Below, piece after piece: positions 1 through 10,086 of a stretch of 64,000 nucleotides of DNA. The stretch covers positions 62,001-126,000 of the forward strand of contig NW_026251726.1 in assembly GCF_025024155.1 (NCBI RefSeq), given 5' to 3'. Source of the stretch: Gamsiella multidivaricata (Eukaryota > Mortierellomycota > Mortierellomycetes > Mortierellales > Mortierellaceae). Both the position numbers and the translations under genes were made by a program. Below the pieces are notes generated by a model that searched no databases, was not told where the DNA came from, and saw nothing but the letters and a program-made list of their open reading frames with translations. Within the stretch, counting starts at the first letter, position 1. The number at the start of each line of letters is the position of its first letter.

Positions 1-2341
1 TCACTTTGCCCTTCTGGAGACCCGCCTACACCAACTGCAGGCGCTGTGCTTGGAACTGCTACTGCCCGTTTGTCGCAGGATGATCAATGCAGTACGTTCC
101 TACTCTGCGCTCACTCCGCGTCCGCAAACCAGCTGGATCACACACTCTGCAGCGTCTAACATCCCTCACCTCCTTTGTAACGCATTCCTCTTTCTTTTAT
201 TTCCTTTACAGAAGGCTACTCTGTCAGGAAACAGCCATGTGAAATCAATACCCGATCTCTCAAGGCTTGCATTTCAGCAGGACCCAAGACTTCAGGAGGC
301 AGTGGCGCGACTTCAGCAAGCAATATACCAACTATACAGTGCGCCTCGTATACAGGTATTGCTGCATGGATGGTTATCGATTTCATGTAAAAGCAGGGAT
401 AATTTCACAGGCCCATCGCTGACCCTTGTATCGCGTATCAATATTCGCTTGTTTAGGCGCCGCTATGGCTCAACATTAATACATACCCTAGCAAGAGAAC
501 TGCGTACTCAGCATCGTTCATGACAGAGCTGATTCATCTCATGGAAGAAAACCCAGCCTCGGGGCAACTTGTGTCCGAAGTCATCTCTTCTGTTTTGAGC
601 CACCATACGTCATGGGTACCAACCGTCGCTCCAGCAGACCAGACATTGATCCGGGTAAGTGCCATGCAGCATTCCCTACCTCCTTGGAAAATAATAGCTA
701 CCTATTAATAATGGATTCGATATTGAATCTCTTTGGACTGTAGGCGAATCCTCAGGGTGCGTATGACCCGCTATGGGCTCAATTGAGCGATCTCTATGGA
801 AACATTGGAACGATATCCAGGATTAGTCGGACAATTGTTGTGGGTTCCAATTCAAGTTTTGTCCGGAGACTCCTATATATTCTTAGTTATTTTATTCGGT
901 GCAACGAGGTCTTCCAACGGCTAACAGAGTTCAAGGAAGAAACCGATTCTCTTCTCAACCCACCGCCACCTGTACGAACCACCTATGATTTACCCGAGGA
1001 CCATGAGAGCGGCAGTCCAGCAACCATGATGCGTTCGATTAGCATACCAAAACGACCGAGGATCGACACTTTTGCAGCAAGAGGATCTTCTGTCTCGCGC
1101 GCATCTGCATCCTCTCGCCTGACTCCTATTGGAGAACCGATGACACCTATCCTTCCGCATCATAACCAAAGCGAGCGAGATCGGTCCATTATACCTTCCG
1201 TTCCCAGGAAACCTCTCTTTGACACTACGAGACCCAGAATGGATACAAAGGATTCTGTCTCAACGGAATCCACGCCTTATCATTCACGCCCGACGACTCC
1301 GACTACGATAGAGAGTCGTCCAGATTCAGATCGAGAACTAGCTACTGGCGAAGAAAATGGACAGCAGCAGCCTCAGCCGCCACAGCATGCACCGAACCAT
1401 CACCTTAGAGTCGACACTGCACAACCCAGAAAACTCTCTTCGGATACCATGGGAACCGAGGCGGCGCGGAGTGCGCACGATCCTGGGTGCCAAACACAGG
1501 ATGTGCTTTCCAATGTTCCCTTACCCATTTCCCGGGTTGTCTGTTCTTTCCCTCCGTTCCCTTCCTCAGGAGCCTCTGTGAATGGCGCTCCAACAGCGGA
1601 CAAGGTACTGCCTGCAGATGTATTGTTCTGCAAGTCGTATGGCCGATCGCTGATGGCGCCTTACTGCGACCGGTACATGTCTGATTTTGCGCTTATGGGC
1701 GTCCCGAAGTTCGACTTTCAACACTTTATGGAGACAGACATGAGGGATACGATGCGGCACTTTGAGATCCAGGAGCGGGTCTCGTCCACAGTATGTATTG
1801 TGGCGGATACGAATACGATGAAGTGCAACGTCTTTTGTGCGAAACCACCACCTCCACTTCCGAAGGTCCTCGATACTGTTGATATGAGAGGAGGACTCGG
1901 AGGAAGCATTGATCTAAGAGGCGAGCCCGTGATGCGGTTGCCGCACACGTCAACGAGCATGTTCATGGACGCGACGCTGCACCAAATGATAGAGCTGGCA
2001 CATAGCGGACTCGCGGCTGAACAAGTAAGTTGAAGATTATTCCTCACCTCGTCTCCCCATATTTTTCTGAGAGGGATATTCCAACCGCGTATGCTGACAT
2101 GATTATCGTTCGTTCCTGCTGCGCTTAGTGTTTAAATTATTTGGAAGACCGACTCCATCAGCTCTACCAGTGCGGACGAATGCTGTCGTCGATTGCTCGT
2201 GAGAAGGACATGCTGAGGAGCTATCCGACTCTGGAATCTGTGGCGCCACTACTGGGGCTCCATCGCTCAGATATGGCGCTTGTTCTCGCGGTCTGCTCAA
2301 CATATGATGAAGAAGTCTTCAACATCTATGAGAATGCATAG
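1..2341 (+). CDS. Folliculin-interacting protein (FNIP/Lst4 family), 5'-partial, 5 exons seen
   Basis: Exons are 2-91, 212-355, 457-654, 744-2024 and 2129-2341. All introns are GT-AG and phase 0, and the frame is open to the left window edge, so the N-terminus is missing. About 641 residues are visible. The junction of exons 3 and 4 restores the FNIP middle-domain signature around YDPLWAQLSDLYGNIG, followed by a hydrophobic block ending in LSYFIRCNE. The C-terminal block contains SYGRSLMAPYCDRYMSDFAL and then STVCIVADTNTMKCNVF, matching the FNIP C-terminal domain. Known role of the family: FNIP/Lst4 pairs with folliculin/Lst7 as a longin-DENN GAP complex for Rag GTPases at the lysosome or vacuole, coupling amino acids to TORC1. 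Between these blocks lies a Ser/Pro/Gln-rich linker of roughly 190 residues, expected to be disordered. Family assignment is firm; the absence of further introns in the long exon 4 is less certain. Confidence 0.85.
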
Positions 2342-2742
2342 ACCTTTTTTTTTTTTATTTTTTTTTTTCTTCTTTTTCGACCTTTTTTTTTCTTTTTCTT
2401 TTTTCTTTTTTCTTTTTTGGGCCTTTAAAATTTCCCCACTTTGAAGGTATTTGGTATGTTGTTATTTTCAGCAGCGATAAGTTCGAGTATCGCCGATCGA
2501 AATAAAATCAAGAGGCGAGGGCAAGACCAGAACAAAGGGAAATCTTAGACACCCTCCTCTCCCTCCAATGAATGAATGGTTTTTTTTTCTTTTTTTGTTG
2601 CTTCAATTGCTTCCGGGGTTTCGTGCGGAATACTGACATTTCTATGTAGTTTTTATTACAAGCGGTGCTCGAATTGCTCTTTGGATTCACTCAGGAAGAT
2701 AATATGTGTATGTGAAAAAAAGAAGGAATGATCCATGTGCAT
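2342..2742. other. Intergenic, T-rich
   Basis: Between the FNIP stop and the convergent LYR-motif gene. It holds a T-rich tract at 2344-2420 (runs of T broken by single C), probably the FNIP 3' UTR, and nothing coding that I can support. Confidence 0.6.
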
Positions 2743-3684
2743 TTATGCAGAGCAGCATGAAGGAGAGCCGCATCCGCCGCCTGCAGCCTTACCACCGGCC
2801 TCCTGGTTCTTCAGCCGGCGCAGCTTGGACGCCTGTCTCAAGGTCTCATTGTCGCCTAATTCGTGATCCTTGTTCAACTTTAATGCTACAAAGATAGAAA
2901 GATGGGAATGATAGAGAATGCATGGTGAGATGTTGGTCTCATGTAGAAACATACAGAATGTAACATAAAGAGAGAGAGAGAAGGAACGTACAATAGATAT
3001 CGCCGTTGCCCTCGACTTTGACAGCCTGGGCGAGGTTGTGACGGAGGAGTGAGGCGACTTGATTGGCGAGCTCGAGTTGTTCCTTGACCTTGGTCTCATC
3101 GGTCTCATTGCGCTTGCTGTCGAACTCGGCATAAGTCTTTTGGTGGGCAGCTATGAGAAATAGAGTGGAAGATAGTCGAGTGTTGAGTGCGTGAGGTACA
3201 GGCGGTTGTAGAATAGATCCTGAAGGATGGATTAAGTTGGTAGCGATATAAATGCAGCTGAATGTCCCAATCGTCCTGGTCACTTCAAAGCAAGTCATGT
3301 CAGTTCGTTCCTTCGCTTTTTGAATCCTGTTACTCGTCCAGTTCATGGTCCTTCTGGTCATATCCGAGCTCCTGTTGTCCCTGAGAGTCCTCATGATCTG
3401 CCTCCGGCGTCGTTGGGGCCGCCCCAACTGCTATCCTGAACATTCCTGAAGATTTCCGTGTACCATCCTATCGCCAAGCTACCTGCGAGTGTGGTCCAAT
3501 CGCCTATAAAGTACAATAAAGATAGCGGCCATGTTAGTGTCATCGGCCACAAGCAGCGGGCAATGCTCCGAAGACGAGATTCCGAATAGGCACAGAACCT
3601 ACCCTTGAACGTCTGTCGCTGTGCCTTCAGGAGGTTTCTGTATGCTCCGAGAACCTGTTGCCTTGATACGGATGATACGGACAT
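2743..3684 (-). CDS. LYR-motif complex III assembly factor (Mzm1/LYRM7-like), 4 exons
   Basis: Exons on the minus strand are 3684-3603, 3503-3483, 3150-2992 and 2885-2743, giving 134 aa. Exon 2 is a 21-nt micro-exon; its phases (1 in, 1 out) keep the frame. The N-terminus reads RQQVLGAYRNLLKAQRQTFKG, with the short-helix LYR-type signature in the form AYRNLLK. The spliced join then gives GDWTTLAAAHQKTYAEFDS and a second helix ending LLRHNLAQAV. This matches LYRM7/Mzm1, which holds the Rieske iron-sulphur protein Rip1 in the mitochondrial matrix before its insertion into complex III by Bcs1. Length fits (family about 105-125 aa) apart from a Gly/Cys-rich tail, GGGCGSPSCCSA. It is transcribed head to head with the Atp12 gene, 331 bp between start codons. 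Assignment to Mzm1 rather than another LYRM protein is by the spacing of the helices and is likely but not proven. Confidence 0.75.
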
Positions 3685-4015
3685 GGCTGTGTTATATGAA
3701 TGAAGGTGTAGTCGGAAGTGCTGTGGGATGTGAACGAAAGCAATGGACAAAGTCAAGTTCAAGCGCGCGGCGCCGCTAAAGGGCAACTCAAAGGCATCCG
3801 ATTGGGTTGATTGTCAACATTGCAAGCCACTTTGCAACCGTCGGTGTGCCTGAGAGAATGACCAGACTAAAAGGTGCTTGCAACCAACTGAATCCGCCCT
3901 CGACACGAATCGCTTCAGGAACACCCACTCAAGCGCAGCAACATATCTCAGTGCCAAGCTCTCACGACCTTAACGACACACACTACCATATACTCAGACA
4001 TATACACAAGACAGG
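3685..4015. promoter_or_regulatory. Divergent promoter region of the LYRM7-like and Atp12 genes
   Basis: This 331-bp stretch separates the two start codons and must hold both 5' UTRs and promoters. No clear TATA box is visible. The divergent layout of two mitochondrial assembly genes suggests shared control, which is inference. Confidence 0.5.
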
Positions 4016-5326
4016 ATGTTGCGCACACTCGCCTCAAAGATCCCTTCGCCGTTCAGAGTCACGGTCAGGTCATTGCACCTGAGTGCACCCATGAGGGACC
4101 AGATGGCTCGTAAGTCTACCGACATCCTGGACTGCACGCAAACCACGACTGCAAAAGCGTGAGAGAAAAAGGCGGCGAAACAAACATGGCAGATTGAATA
4201 TATAACAGGAACGCGATCTGATCCAGCATATCTTCTTCGTCTCTTGTCTGACTGATCAATTGTAGGCGCTGAGGTCTCGGGAAAGCGCTTCTGGGAGACG
4301 GCCGGTGTCAAGGACATGGGAGGTAAAATATCCGAGCGCTGGTGTCAACCTCTCCATCTTTCGTTTTGATCCTGGGTGTACGTCTTTTTTTCTTTTTTTT
4401 TCTTTTTTTTTCTTTTCTGACCTCAAAATGATCCTTGGAACAAAATAGATCGCATTGCGGTGACATTGGATGGTAGGGTGCTCAAGACCCCCGCAGGAAA
4501 TCAATTAACACTGCCAAAGGACCAACAGAACCTCGCCCTGATGATTGCAGGCGAATGGAATGGACAAAAGGCATTATTGAAGTCACATTCTCTGCCAATG
4601 GTATGAAAAACATCTGGATCTTTTGTTGATATTCTCGACCACTCCAGATCGTTCGCATGCAAATTTGACACCAACCATTTGAAATTTCCAATCTTAGACC
4701 TCGTTGGTGGCAAGAGCAATTGATAGTTTTGCTGGAAACGGACAGGGCCGTCAGGAGACATTGAACCGCTTGACCAAGTTCTTGGATACGGATTCTATTT
4801 GCTATCATCAGGATTTCCCCGAATCAATTGTCAAGGCGCAGAAGGAACATTGGGACCCCATCTTGAAGTGGATCAAGCACGAATACGGACTGGATATCAA
4901 GGTCTCGCAGGGTATCACCTATGTCCAGCAGGATGACGATGTCAAGCAGAAGCTGCATGACATTGTGAGCAGCATGAGCGATATCGAGCTTTCAGGTATA
5001 AATCCTGACGCTCCACAATTGGATCACTGAGGAACCATTTGAACGACCAAATCCGACTGAAAGTATTTATATCTAACGTATTCGCATTTATGCCTTATCA
5101 ACCCTGATTAGCATTCGAGAGAGCGACGTTGACTGCCAAGTCTTTCTTGATCGGACTGGCTGTCGTCAAGAGGCACCTGTCCGTAGAAAAGGCATGGCAG
5201 GCTGCCCAGCTCGAAGTCTTGGACCAGATTGAACGTTGGGGCGAGGTCGAGGACAGTCACGATGTCGACCGCGAGTTCATGAAGAGCCAGCTTTCCAGTG
5301 CTCGCCTTGCGAACCTTGGTGTTTAA
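4016..5326 (+). CDS. ATP12: F1-ATPase assembly chaperone Atp12 (ATPAF2), 5 exons
   Basis: Exons are 4016-4109, 4266-4322, 4449-4600, 4698-4995 and 5112-5326; the spliced product is 271 aa. The first 30 residues (MLRTLASKIPSPFRVTVRSL) lack acids and are rich in Arg/Ser, as in a mitochondrial presequence. Then come KRFWETAGV, the Atp12 core IAVTLDGRVLKTPAGNQL, GEWNGQ, and a C-terminal half with ESIVKAQKEHWDPILKWIK and TAKSFLIGLAVVK. All are hallmarks of the ATP12 family. The protein binds free F1 alpha subunit in the matrix and hands it over for alpha3beta3 assembly. Intron phases (1, 1, 0, 1) agree at every junction and length matches the family (about 270-325 aa). Intron 2 contains a T-rich tract near 4385-4420. 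Confidence 0.93.
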
Positions 5327-5472
5327 ATGACCTTCAAGATCCTACTACACAGAATGACGATCCATAGACAAAGAAATAACACTGTATAAAACCTGCGCAA
5401 CACACACTTTTTTTTTTAAGAGGATTATTATATGTATATATATACTAAACTGATTGAAAATGGTATTATCAC

Positions 5473-6442
5473 CTATGCGCAACCACTGTTATCTTCGATA
5501 CCGTCCTCATCGGGCACGTCCCATGCTCTGGGAACAAGGGCCACAGGGACGAGCCATGTGCTTGCGAGGATAACGCCCCTGCCCTCATTCTGGGCTTTGA
5601 TCACCGCAAATTCGAGACCGACATAGGCGGCAATGTAGCCGAGGAAGGGGACGATCGCTGGTACCACTAGTCCAACCGAGCCCAGAAACCCGAGAAATGC
5701 TGAAGAGACGTCCTGCGCAGATGCGATCCTCGCGAGCGCCTCCTGTGGGATAAAGATCTCGTAGCCCCACCAGTACCTATTGTGGATCAATCGGAGGTAC
5801 GTTCGTCAGGAAGGTGATACCGTTTATGTCGGTAGCAATGTGTGCAATAATAGACAGAATCAAAAGGAAGAACACGTACGCCTGACTGGACACGGTGTCC
5901 TTGGAGGGATGAAAACGCACGACCGTCCGTTTGGTTGTAGTCGTCTCCGTCTTATCTGTAACCTCCACCGTTATCTCTTCCTCCTTGACAGCCCGCTTTG
6001 AGCTCCTCCCCTTTGCGACCGCCAGAGTCGCCGCTGCTGCCGAGGTTGCCGCCGCTGCCGCAATTGTCGTTGCGGCCACTACAGTCGTCCCTTTCGGTTT
6101 AGGGTCCTTTTTGTCGTTGATGTTGCCGGCCCTCTCCTTGCCTTTGAAGAGTCCCTGGATTTTCGGGCTCCGTACTCGGTCCTGCTGTTCCTCTTCAGAG
6201 TCCAGGTCGATACCCTCATCGATATCCCAGCCGCCTGCCCTGGAGGAAGGCTCGGGCATAGCCCTCAAGATCTCGATCACGCCAGCCAGGGCTTCCGGTT
6301 TTTGGAGCGCTTTGATGGCAGCCTTGTTTCTGTGGGCATGAGACGAATGGTCGACGCCTGTGAGGATGTCGCGGACTCTATGGGCGACAGATTCTTGGTA
6401 TTCTTGCGTGAGGACGGGTGCGGATCTTGTCCAGAAGCCCAT
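5473..6442 (-). CDS. Hypothetical protein with Ala-rich linker and hydrophobic C-terminus, 2 exons
   Basis: Exons 6442-5880 and 5776-5473 join in phase 2 to give 288 aa. I do not recognise the family. Residues 1-75 look globular, starting MGFWTRSAPVLTQEYQESVA, and are followed by an acidic patch (DLDSEEEQQD). Then come a Lys-rich segment, an Ala/Thr-rich stretch (about residues 120-150) and a charged Thr-rich run (TETTTTKRTVVRF). Exon 2 encodes YWWGYEIFIPQEAL and two hydrophobic segments (about residues 215-245 and 255-270), which could be membrane-spanning. If the intron is retained, the frame stays open for 34 more codons and encodes a different hydrophobic tail (YVFFLLILSIIAHIATD) before a stop at 5777. 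Function is unknown. Confidence 0.6.
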
Positions 6443-7265
6443 GTTGTGTTTTAGTCAAGGTCGAAAATAAAAAAAAATCGAGGTTGAGAAGGCGTTGCCG
6501 AGATGTGTGGTGAAGAATAAGAGGAAGAAAAGGAAGGTGACGAAAGAATGAAAAAAAAAAGGGCACTGAAGTCATTAGCATGGGGGGGATGTGATCTGAT
6601 CACACATAGACTATTCAAGCACCCCTTTTTTTTTGCGGCTGTCAGTTGACCAGCCAATGCCTGGGACATAAAAATGCGTTCAGGGCACAACGGAGACAGG
6701 GGGGCCCCAAAACCCTAATTTTTTTATTTAGCTCAAACCCTACTTCCCCAGTCCCTCCTCGATCATTTGTCGCCAACTCTTCGGTTCAAGGCGTCCCTTG
6801 ATCGAACCACGTAGGGAGAGCCATCATTGCCGCTAAACCCATCTTCATGACACTCAATTTCCTTTAGGCAATGGATTGAGGAAAAGCACAGCAACCTCTG
6901 GCAATCGACTACATTCGTCATGAACAGGTAACATGCTGTTCTAGACTCTTTTTGTCGCCTGAATTCCCGGTTAGCACTAAAATGGAGAGGGAAGTGGCTG
7001 CGCCCAAGATAGAGACGATGTGAGCCCAGGACCACTGCAGTCCTTCTCAGCAATCTCATTTTTGGTCTTTTGGTGCACTGCCACAAATGAAATGAAGGCC
7101 AAGCTTGTGAGCACCAAAAACGGAACACGAGAGTTCCACACAGCGATGGCAGATCAAGAGGGATGGCGAATCCTAATGAAAGGGTTCATTCGTTTTCTTC
7201 ATCCGCTCTTCTTCATGTTTCCGCAGCCAACCCTCCAACACACTGCGCACACTCGAATTGTATAC
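6443..7265. other. Intergenic region between divergent genes
   Basis: About 820 bp without a supportable gene. The F-box frame is open upstream to 7020, but the residues before 7266 look like untranslated sequence. Several short A or T runs (6467-6475, 6550-6560, 6625-6633) are the only structure seen. Confidence 0.5.
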
Positions 7266-9362
7266 ATGTCTCGTCTGAGTAGACCTATCCACAACAAGCA
7301 TACCAGTCGTGTTGGTCCTCCTTCGACCGCTCCAACACCACTGCCCTTGACCATCCCCGAGATCCTCGAGCACATCCTCTCATTCTTGAGCGACCATAAA
7401 CGGTTCCATGTGTCAAGGCCCGTCTGCAAGCTGTGGTACATCACCTCCCGTCGACTCGGCGCCTCGCCGTCCCTGTGTCTAAAATGGAGCTGCGACCTTC
7501 CTGAACTAGAACTCGCCCGCATTCTCAAAGCCCTCCCTTCTGCATGTTACCTGTATGTCTGGGCTGGTGGCGACGGTAGCGCCAGTGCATGGTCGCCATT
7601 GATGGAGCTACTACAAAAACAAAAGGACGGGAACGAAACGATCCAGTTGAACCAAATCGAGATTCAAGGCAGCTCTTTCTACGTATCCCAGATTGTACCC
7701 TTGCTATCACTACTACCTTCCGTCACGACTCTACGACTCGTCAAGACTGGAATGCGTACATGGTCCATGCTCCACGAACTTTTGGAAAACTGCCCTTGCC
7801 TGGAAGAGTTCCATCTCTGCCCCGGAGAGGACACCCCCTTTCCACGCAGTCCTGCGCTGCCTTCATCCGAACTGCCGACCTTGAAGCGAATGCGAACCCT
7901 GGTCCTCCAGGACCTTGTCCTCATTTCTGGATCCCTCGAAAAGCTGGTCGATGCCTGCCCCCGACTACAGGGGCTGAAGGTTGTAAGGGCACGCACAGTA
8001 TCAACGGGATCGAAACAGTACGATCGATCGATTTTTTTCCAACGCCTTGCCACAGCGTGTCCACAACTGCGACGACTCCACTTTTCGATCAAAGGTCGAC
8101 GGTACACTGAACGTGATCTCTGGACGCTCTTTCACAAGGAATTCCCTGCGATCAAAGAGTGGTCGTTTGTGGATAGCGAGATGGTTCGGCCACAAGACAA
8201 TGGAACTCATTCGTCATTAGCTCTCTGGTTGGAAAGATGGTGCGGGATCGAGAGGACGCCATCTCGGTTGACCGACCGATCGGAGCCTTTCCTAGCATTA
8301 CATGAAAAGCTACAGGAGAGTGAACAACCAAAGCTCAATCCACTATTACATAGAAACCAAGTGACATGGCTTGAGCTTACAGGACCTCGGACACTTTGCC
8401 TGATTCGAGACGGGGCAACGGCTTTGCAGAGTTACCTTTGCCAATCTCCGCATTTATTACACTTAATCGTACCCAATATGGCGATCTTTATCGAGGATCT
8501 GGATGTGAACGACATGATTCCTGAGTACTCTCAGCGCTACCTCCACAGCAAGATCGAGTCGGCAAGACAGCGAAGACAACGAGTTCCATCCCACACCTTT
8601 TCATCCACATACCCATGTGTGGCCATCTCGGCTCCGTTAGCATCGATATGCAGCAACAAACGGATCTGGGCTTGTCGGCACCTCCAGACGCTCCATATCG
8701 GTGTTGCACCACTCGGCCCCGGGGATGGTGGAGACACAGGCCCTTTGATCCTGTTTGGGTATCTCGGCCGAGTGGCCCCACATCTTCGAGACCTATTCAT
8801 CCGTCGATGGGGCATCAACCTCGCTAGCAAGGGAGCGCTTTGTTTGTTGACACGACTGCGACATCTGGAGAAACTTGTCATCGATTGCGACCGTCTCCAT
8901 AAATTCGAACTAAAGGACTTGGAATGGATAAGACGGTACCCGAGACTTGACCTCGCAGTGCTATTCAGAAATTCATCGCCCCATCGTCAGCCCGGGTGCC
9001 TCTCAAAGGAGTGGCCAAGTTCTTTTAAAAGAATATTTTTTCCCAGGAAACCCCCCCAAAAGGAATTGAGTCGTCATCAGCAGAAGAAGCAACTGTATCA
9101 GCAACAACAGAAGCAACAGAACGACGGTATGGATGTGATTGATATGGGTTGCGTAGGGCGGGAGATTGATTTGAGAAACTGGAAAAAGGAACGTGATTAT
9201 GAGATCGAGTGGGGAGAGTCATGCTGGCCCTGCTTGGATTCCTTCGAGGTCCGATATGGCGAGCAAAGCGCATGGTTAAATGATGATAAAAAGCCCGCCT
9301 TCCAGTCCTTACGATCGGATGCACATATCCAATTTGTCTGCAGAACATTCGAGTCGACATGA
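7266..9362 (+). CDS. F-box / leucine-rich-repeat-like protein 1
   Basis: Single exon, 698 aa from the ATG at 7266; the open frame starts at 7020 but nothing before 7266 resembles the paralogues. An F-box lies at about residues 26-65: LTIPEILEHILSFLSDHKRF followed by VSRPVCKLWY. The rest is a series of Leu-rich segments (LRLVKTGM, CPCLEEFHL, ACPRLQGLKV, ACPQLRRLHF), the pattern of degenerate LRRs. F-box proteins dock on Skp1 and recruit targets to SCF ubiquitin ligases. The C-terminal half has landmarks shared with the two F-box genes at 52-57 kb: IWACRHLQTLHI, FGYLGRVAPHLRDL and the late CWPCLDSFEV. A Gln/Lys-rich insert lies around 9070-9120. No substrate can be inferred. Confidence 0.8.
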   Translation: MSRLSRPIHNKHTSRVGPPSTAPTPLPLTIPEILEHILSFLSDHKRFHVSRPVCKLWYITSRRLGASPSLCLKWSCDLPELELARILKALPSACYLYVWAGGDGSASAWSPLMELLQKQKDGNETIQLNQIEIQGSSFYVSQIVPLLSLLPSVTTLRLVKTGMRTWSMLHELLENCPCLEEFHLCPGEDTPFPRSPALPSSELPTLKRMRTLVLQDLVLISGSLEKLVDACPRLQGLKVVRARTVSTGSKQYDRSIFFQRLATACPQLRRLHFSIKGRRYTERDLWTLFHKEFPAIKEWSFVDSEMVRPQDNGTHSSLALWLERWCGIERTPSRLTDRSEPFLALHEKLQESEQPKLNPLLHRNQVTWLELTGPRTLCLIRDGATALQSYLCQSPHLLHLIVPNMAIFIEDLDVNDMIPEYSQRYLHSKIESARQRRQRVPSHTFSSTYPCVAISAPLASICSNKRIWACRHLQTLHIGVAPLGPGDGGDTGPLILFGYLGRVAPHLRDLFIRRWGINLASKGALCLLTRLRHLEKLVIDCDRLHKFELKDLEWIRRYPRLDLAVLFRNSSPHRQPGCLSKEWPSSFKRIFFPRKPPQKELSRHQQKKQLYQQQQKQQNDGMDVIDMGCVGREIDLRNWKKERDYEIEWGESCWPCLDSFEVRYGEQSAWLNDDKKPAFQSLRSDAHIQFVCRTFEST

Positions 9363-9480
9363 TATATGAAATAAAACTGTCAATCACGGCCCCAGTCAAT
9401 TAGGATTTGGTACGAAAGCGGCGCGTTCCAAAAAAAATTACCAGAACTCTACAGGTTCAAAATAGCAAAAGAAATTCATG

Positions 9481-9551
9481 GGGGGTGTCCGGGACTCGAA
9501 CCCGGGCCCCTTTGACCCGAACAAAGGATTATACCCCTTAACCAACACCCC
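9481..9551 (-). tRNA. tRNA-Pro (anticodon CGG)
   Basis: Read on the minus strand the 71 nt fold as a full cloverleaf. The acceptor GGGGTGT pairs with ACACCCC, the D-stem is GTTA/TAAT and the anticodon stem is CTTTG/CAAAG. The loop is TTCGGGT (anticodon CGG), and the T-arm is CCGGG-TTCGAGT-CCCGG. The discriminator is C, usual for eukaryotic tRNA-Pro. No intron. It decodes CCG. The 5' end of the tRNA lies 92 bp from the LTR of the retrotransposon at 9644. Confidence 0.93.
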
Positions 9552-9643
9552 CAAATTATTAATTTTTCGGCCGTTTTATCAGTATTAGTACGTAAAAAAT
9601 TCGTAATAACAGTCACAATTGCGGAAATCACGTGATTTCCCCC

Positions 9644-10086
9644 TGTTGGAAATATGAGGCACGTGATGCATGAACCAGAAGCTCACCTTGTCGTACCGAG
9701 AGCAATGAGGTACAAGCATATTGCAATAAGGTCTCTATAATTCTATTTACTCATCATCTATATACTTTACGGCAACCATCAATCAGTATAAAACCGGAGT
9801 GCTTTCTCACCTCCTAAATAAATAGTTCTTTCCATACATAAATTCCTCCCTACTACAGTCCCTTCCTAAAAGATACTCACCTCAATGTTCCTATGGCTGC
9901 TTCCCCTCTTTATTGGGTTAGCATCTTCTCTCTTATCCTCTTTGCCCTCTATTTCCTTGATTGTCTATCCTATGCCAGCCTTGACGCGAGCGCAGGCCGC
10001 TCGCCGGCCTCAACCTCCCAAGCCCGATGCCTCTGTTACCTCCGAAATATCAATCACTACGCCCCTCAAGTTCCGAAGTTACAACA
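9644..10086 (+). repeat. 5' LTR (443 bp)
   Basis: Same length as 15683-16125 and identical by eye. Ends are TGTTG...CAACA. TATAAAA at 9787-9793 is a plausible core promoter and AATAAATAG near 9818 a possible polyadenylation signal. The gag ORF starts inside the LTR at 9885, about 95 bp after the TATA box. An E-box-like CACGTG lies near 9660. Confidence 0.95.

Noticed and set aside
7679..8107. Frames opposite and alternate to F-box protein 1
   Set aside because: Shadows of a long conserved frame; no independent features.
9481..9551. tRNA-Pro as primer for the adjacent retrotransposon
   Set aside because: The sequence after the LTR (TGGTGGTCCG) is not complementary to this tRNA's 3' end, which would need TGGGGGGTGTCC.
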